Source: Coriobacteriia bacterium (GTDB lineage Bacteria; Actinomycetota; Coriobacteriia; Anaerosomatales; SLCP01). From it: a DNA stretch of 8,650 nt. The stretch covers positions 1 through 8,650 of the forward strand of contig SLCP01000004.1 of assembly GCA_007125735.1 (NCBI GenBank). Direction: 5' to 3'. Each line of letters starts with the position of its first letter. The first letter of the stretch is position 1. Made by a program: the position numbers and the translations under genes. Positions 5,856-8,650 of this stretch are shown one piece after another. The notes under the pieces were generated by a model. It had not been told where the DNA came from, made no database searches, and worked only from the letters and a program-made list of their open reading frames with translations.

Positions 5856-6974
5856 TTAGCGGTACACGCGCGGCATGCGCATGCCGAACGCGCATGCCAT
5901 CTCGTAGTTGATGGTGCCGGCGCGTTCTGCAAGGTCGTCAAGGAGGATCGATTCGGCCCCTTGCGCTCCGACAAGTACCGCTTCGTCCCCCTCGTCGACG
6001 GTCACCCCGCGCGGGACCTCGACCATGAACTGGTCCATGCACACGCGACCGACCTGCGCACATCTCGCACCGCCGATGAGTACCTCCATGTTGTTGGAGA
6101 GGACGCGGTGCACGCCGTCCGCGTAGCCGAGCGGGAGTGTGGCGATGGTGGTGGGAGCCACAGCGCGCCACGTGAGCCCGTAGCTCACGCCCTCCCCCAT
6201 CCCGACCTTCTTGACGAACGTGACGCGCGCGATGACCGACATCGCAGGCGCGAGCTCGATCTCGCCGTACGTGTCCCGTGACGGATGCAGGCCGTAGAGC
6301 GCGATACCGCACCGCACCATGTCGAAGTGCGCCTCGGGATGCAGGATCGTCGCGGGACTGTTCGCTGCGTGCACGATGCCCGGATCGATGCCCTCGTCAC
6401 GCATGCGAGCGAGCGCCGAGGTGAACCGCTCGAGCTGCATCTCGAAATCCCAGTCTCCGGGGACATCAGCGGTGGCGAAGTGCGTCATCGTCCCTTCGAG
6501 CTGCAGCCCAGGGAAACTGTCTATCGCTGCGGCGAACTCGTGCGCCTCGCCGGCCGGCACGCCGATGCGGTTCATCCCCGTGTCGATCTTGAGGTGATAC
6601 GGGGTGTCGATCCCGCGGGCCGCGCCCGCGCGGCCGAGCGCTCCAGCGAACGCGCGCGTCGTGACGGCGGGGACCACACCGTGCTCGATGATGAGATCGA
6701 CCGCGGAGGCGGGAGGCTCGGACAACAACTGGATCGTGGCCGTGATCCCCGCTTCGCGCAACGTGACCGCCTCGTCGACGGTCGCGACACCGAGCCGGTC
6801 GGCCCCGGCCGCAAGCGCAGCGCGCGCGACGGGCAGGGCGCCGTGACCGTATCCGTCCGCCTTCACGACGGCCATGAAGAGCGTGCCCGGCTCGGTGCGA
6901 CCCTTGAGTGCCCGGACGTTGCGCCGCACCGCTTCGAGGTCGACCTCCACGCGCGCCCAGCGCTCGTAGGACAT
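5856..6974 (-). CDS. alr: Alanine racemase
   Basis: This PLP-dependent cytoplasmic enzyme interconverts L- and D-alanine and supplies D-alanine for peptidoglycan. The 372-residue product has normal length and both domains. The N-terminal barrel carries AVVKADGYGHG at 35-45, with the PLP-binding Lys at K38, followed by LKIDTGMNRIG at 128-138, MTHFATAD at 163-170, ANSPA at 204-208 and RCGIALYG at 221-228. The C-terminal beta domain carries EGVSYGLTW at 261-269 with the catalytic Tyr at Y265 (the number used in the Geobacillus enzyme), LPLGYADG at 280-287, GRVCMDQFMVEV at 309-320, and the end YEMACAFGMRMPRVYR. All expected catalytic parts are present. ATG 6974 lies seven bases after the CBS gene stop, with only a weak Shine-Dalgarno (GAGTAGG), so translation probably follows from the CBS gene. 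Ending at 5856, it stands immediately before the ATPase operon. Confidence 0.97.
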   Translation of the reverse strand: MSYERWARVEVDLEAVRRNVRALKGRTEPGTLFMAVVKADGYGHGALPVARAALAAGADRLGVATVDEAVTLREAGITATIQLLSEPPASAVDLIIEHGVVPAVTTRAFAGALGRAGAARGIDTPYHLKIDTGMNRIGVPAGEAHEFAAAIDSFPGLQLEGTMTHFATADVPGDWDFEMQLERFTSALARMRDEGIDPGIVHAANSPATILHPEAHFDMVRCGIALYGLHPSRDTYGEIELAPAMSVIARVTFVKKVGMGEGVSYGLTWRAVAPTTIATLPLGYADGVHRVLSNNMEVLIGGARCAQVGRVCMDQFMVEVPRGVTVDEGDEAVLVGAQGAESILLDDLAERAGTINYEMACAFGMRMPRVYR

Positions 6975-6981
6975 CGGGCGC

Positions 6982-7446
6982 CTACTCTGCTTCGATGATG
7001 AGCGAGCGGACGACGTCGGACTTGCTCACGATGCCCACGAGCTGCTCGCCGTCGAGCACGGGCAGCCGGCTGACGTCGCGATCCACGAGCAGCGTCGCTG
7101 CGTCTTCGATGGACGCGTCCGCCTGAACGGTGAGTGGGTCTTCGGTCATCACGTCACGGACGGTCGCGGCCACCGCCTTCTTCAGTTCGCTCTCGAACCG
7201 CGCGGTGGCGCCCGGATAGAGGATATAGCCGTCGAGCAGGTGAAGGTACGTGGGAAACTCGAGTTTGACGTCTTGCATGATGAGGTCGCCCTCCGTGACG
7301 ATGCCGATGAGAGCGTCGTCCTCGAGCACGGGAAGCGCACCGATGCCGCGGTCGATCATGAGGCGAGCCGCCTCGGTCACCGACATCTCGGGCGTCACCG
7401 TGACCGGGTCTGCGGTCATGATCTGGCGAACGGTCTGCTCGGCCAT
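6982..7446 (-). CDS. Stand-alone two-CBS-domain protein
   Basis: The 154-residue product is two CBS domains and little else. CBS 1 spans about 1-56 (VRQIMTADPVTVTPEMSV, then PVLEDDALIGIVTEGDL) and CBS 2 about 96-150 (VRDVMTEDPLTVQADASI, then PVLDGEQLVGIVSKSDVV). The GIVTEGD and GIVSKSD motifs (Thr/Ser and Asp) fit the ribose-contact pattern of adenine-nucleotide-binding CBS pairs. Between them is a linker of about 40 residues (57-95, FPTYLHLLDGYILYPG then FESELKKAV), recurrent in small bacterial CBS proteins. It has no enzymatic, DNA-binding or membrane part, so it probably acts as a ligand sensor for another protein; the ligand and partner are unknown. ATG 7446 follows AAGGGAG by five bases. 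It lies 70 bases after nnr and seven before alr, so it is probably co-transcribed with them. The family is certain; the function is not. Confidence 0.92.
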   Translation of the reverse strand: MAEQTVRQIMTADPVTVTPEMSVTEAARLMIDRGIGALPVLEDDALIGIVTEGDLIMQDVKLEFPTYLHLLDGYILYPGATARFESELKKAVAATVRDVMTEDPLTVQADASIEDAATLLVDRDVSRLPVLDGEQLVGIVSKSDVVRSLIIEAE

Positions 7447-7516
7447 CCGTGCTCCCTTCTCCGCCGCCGTGGCACCACTGCCGCGACGTACTCGTACCCG
7501 TCGGCACTCCTCGCGC

Positions 7517-8650
7517 TTACACGGTCTCGTCGAGCTCCCTGATGGCCGGCGGGATGTATGCCGGCACGTCCTCGGCGACCACGGAAAGCGTGGTCAACTC
7601 AGCTGCTGCGTGATCGCCCGCCCGTGCGTGGAGGTACGCGCCGAGCGCACCCGCCTCGAACGGCTCGAGTCCTTGTGCGAGCAGAGCGCCGACCATGCCA
7701 GCCAGCACGTCGCCGGTGCCGGCCGTCGCAAGGCCGGGGTTGCCGGCCAACGTGACGACCTGGCGGCCTCGCCCGCTCACGACGGTGTGTGCGCCCTTGA
7801 GCACACACGCCAGGTGCTCGCCGCTCAACGTCCGTCCGTACGCCAGTCTATCCGATTGGACCGCTGCTGGCGTCACGTCGAGCAGGCGCGCGAGCTCGCC
7901 CGGATGGGGCGTGATGACGGTCGGTGCCGTGCGAGACGTGACCACATCGACCGAGTCGATGAGCGCGTTCAGGCCGTCAGCGTCGAGCACGAGCGGCATC
8001 TCGAGTGCGCTCACGAGCGCCCTGGCGACGTCTACCGCTCCGTGCGCTACGGTCATACCGGGTCCGAGGACGACCGCGTCGAAGTCCTGGGCGACTTCGA
8101 GGATCGCATCGGTCACACCGGCGGCGACGGTTTGCGTCGGATTCTCCGGCAGCCCCATGACGATGGCCGAGGTGAGCTTCGTCTGGAGCACGCCCACCAC
8201 CGACTCGGGCACGGCGACGGTGACGTAGCCGGCACCCATGCGCTGCGCTCCCATCGCCGTCAGAGCCGCCGCACCCGGGAACGCCCCCGAGCCCGCGATC
8301 ACGAGCACCCGACCGCGGATGTTCTTGTGTGCATCGGGAGCCGGCGTAGGCAGGAGCGCGCGGTACTCACCGTGGTCCCACACCTCCGGGTTCCCAGGCT
8401 CGCCGAGCAGACCCATGGGTATCCCGATGTCGGCGACGACGAGCTCGCCAGCGAATTCGGCGCCGGGGTAGACGATGGCACCGACCTTTGGTGCTGAAAA
8501 GGTCACCGTGACATCGGACTGCACGGTGGGCTCGCTGACCGCGCCCGTCGATGCGTCGACGCCGGAGGGCACGTCGGCGGATACCACGAGCGCTTCCGAC
8601 GCGTTGATCGCGTCGATCCAGGTTCCGTACGGCGGTCGCAGCGGACCGGC
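7517..8650 (-). CDS. nnr: Bifunctional NAD(P)H-hydrate epimerase / ADP-dependent NAD(P)H-hydrate dehydratase (partial, N-terminus outside window)
   Basis: This enzyme repairs hydrated NADH and NADPH: the N-terminal YjeF_N domain interconverts R and S forms and the C-terminal ribokinase-like domain dehydrates the S form using ADP. The visible 377 residues enter from the right edge near the end of the epimerase domain, with GPLRPPYGTWIDAINAS, then SADVPSGVD at 24-32 (catalytic-type Asp) and TVTFSAPKVGAIVYPG at 48-63. The dehydratase domain follows from about residue 95: HKNIRGRVLVIAGSGAFPGA (108-127), VLDADGLNALI (221-231), TPHPGE (247-252), CVLKGAHT (282-289) and AGNPGLATAGTGDVLAG (302-318) with catalytic Asp D314. 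An internal GTG at 8587 is not the real start, because conserved sequence continues in frame to the edge. About 120 to 130 N-terminal residues should lie beyond 8650. The stop is TAA at 7519-7517. Confidence 0.96.
   Translation of the reverse strand, partial: AGPLRPPYGTWIDAINASEALVVSADVPSGVDASTGAVSEPTVQSDVTVTFSAPKVGAIVYPGAEFAGELVVADIGIPMGLLGEPGNPEVWDHGEYRALLPTPAPDAHKNIRGRVLVIAGSGAFPGAAALTAMGAQRMGAGYVTVAVPESVVGVLQTKLTSAIVMGLPENPTQTVAAGVTDAILEVAQDFDAVVLGPGMTVAHGAVDVARALVSALEMPLVLDADGLNALIDSVDVVTSRTAPTVITPHPGELARLLDVTPAAVQSDRLAYGRTLSGEHLACVLKGAHTVVSGRGRQVVTLAGNPGLATAGTGDVLAGMVGALLAQGLEPFEAGALGAYLHARAGDHAAAELTTLSVVAEDVPAYIPPAIRELDETV

Noticed and set aside
5717..5974. N-terminal extension of subunit H up to 5974
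   Set aside because: It overlaps the conserved C-terminus of alr and has no ribosome binding site. GTG 5716 has a well-placed GGAGGAG and gives the usual family length.
7250..8497. Plus-strand open frame of 415 codons opposite nnr and the CBS gene
   Set aside because: It is antisense shadow coding: Arg/His-rich with no recognisable domain, and both genes on the other strand carry full family signatures.
8585..8587. GTG at 8587 as the start of nnr
   Set aside because: Conserved epimerase-domain sequence (PLRPPYGTWIDAINAS) continues upstream in the same frame to the window edge.

Overview
This window holds ordinary, well-conserved bacterial genes, all read on the minus strand (right to left). 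They are densely packed and high in G+C. Its core is most of an operon for an archaeal/vacuolar-type (A/V-type) ATP synthase. Upstream lies a short cluster of nnr (NAD(P)HX repair), a two-CBS-domain protein and alr (alanine racemase). Alanine racemase makes D-alanine for peptidoglycan, so the host is a bacterium and not an archaeon. The high G+C, the archaeal-style subunit order and a Thermus-like proteolipid with a signal peptide fit an anaerobic high-GC lineage such as the Coriobacteriia side of Actinomycetota. That placement is inference only; no marker gene here settles it.

Layout in transcription order: nnr (8650 to 7517, 5' part outside the window), CBS protein (7446 to 6982), alr (6974 to 5856), a 139-base gap that is the largest non-coding stretch (5855 to 5717), then ATPase subunits H (5716 to 5339), I (5300 to 3306), K (3309 to 2977), E (2934 to 2356), C (2359 to 1262), F (1269 to 937) and A (937 to beyond position 1). 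The order H-I-K-E-C-F-A is that of archaeal A-type ATPase operons, so B and D are expected just beyond the left edge. Four of the six ATPase junctions overlap (I/K and E/C by ATGA, C/F by 8 bases, F/A by TGATG), which indicates one mRNA with coupled translation. Subunits H, I and F start at GTG, GTG and TTG; each start is supported by a well-placed Shine-Dalgarno sequence.

How the parts work together: A (with B, outside) hydrolyses or makes ATP. F and C (with D) form the central shaft and its socket on the membrane ring. K forms the rotating ring, I carries the ion half-channels, and E and H form the peripheral stalks. The K sequence lacks two of the side chains used for Na+ binding in the Enterococcus hirae enzyme, which points to H+ coupling (inference).

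I found no RNA genes, mobile elements, CRISPR arrays, convincing terminators or clear promoter, and no sign of a novel system. The long plus-strand open frames are shadows of the real genes. The points most worth a second look are the ion-site residues and signal peptide of K, a CxxC in subunit E, a P-loop variant in subunit A, and the placement of the CBS protein.
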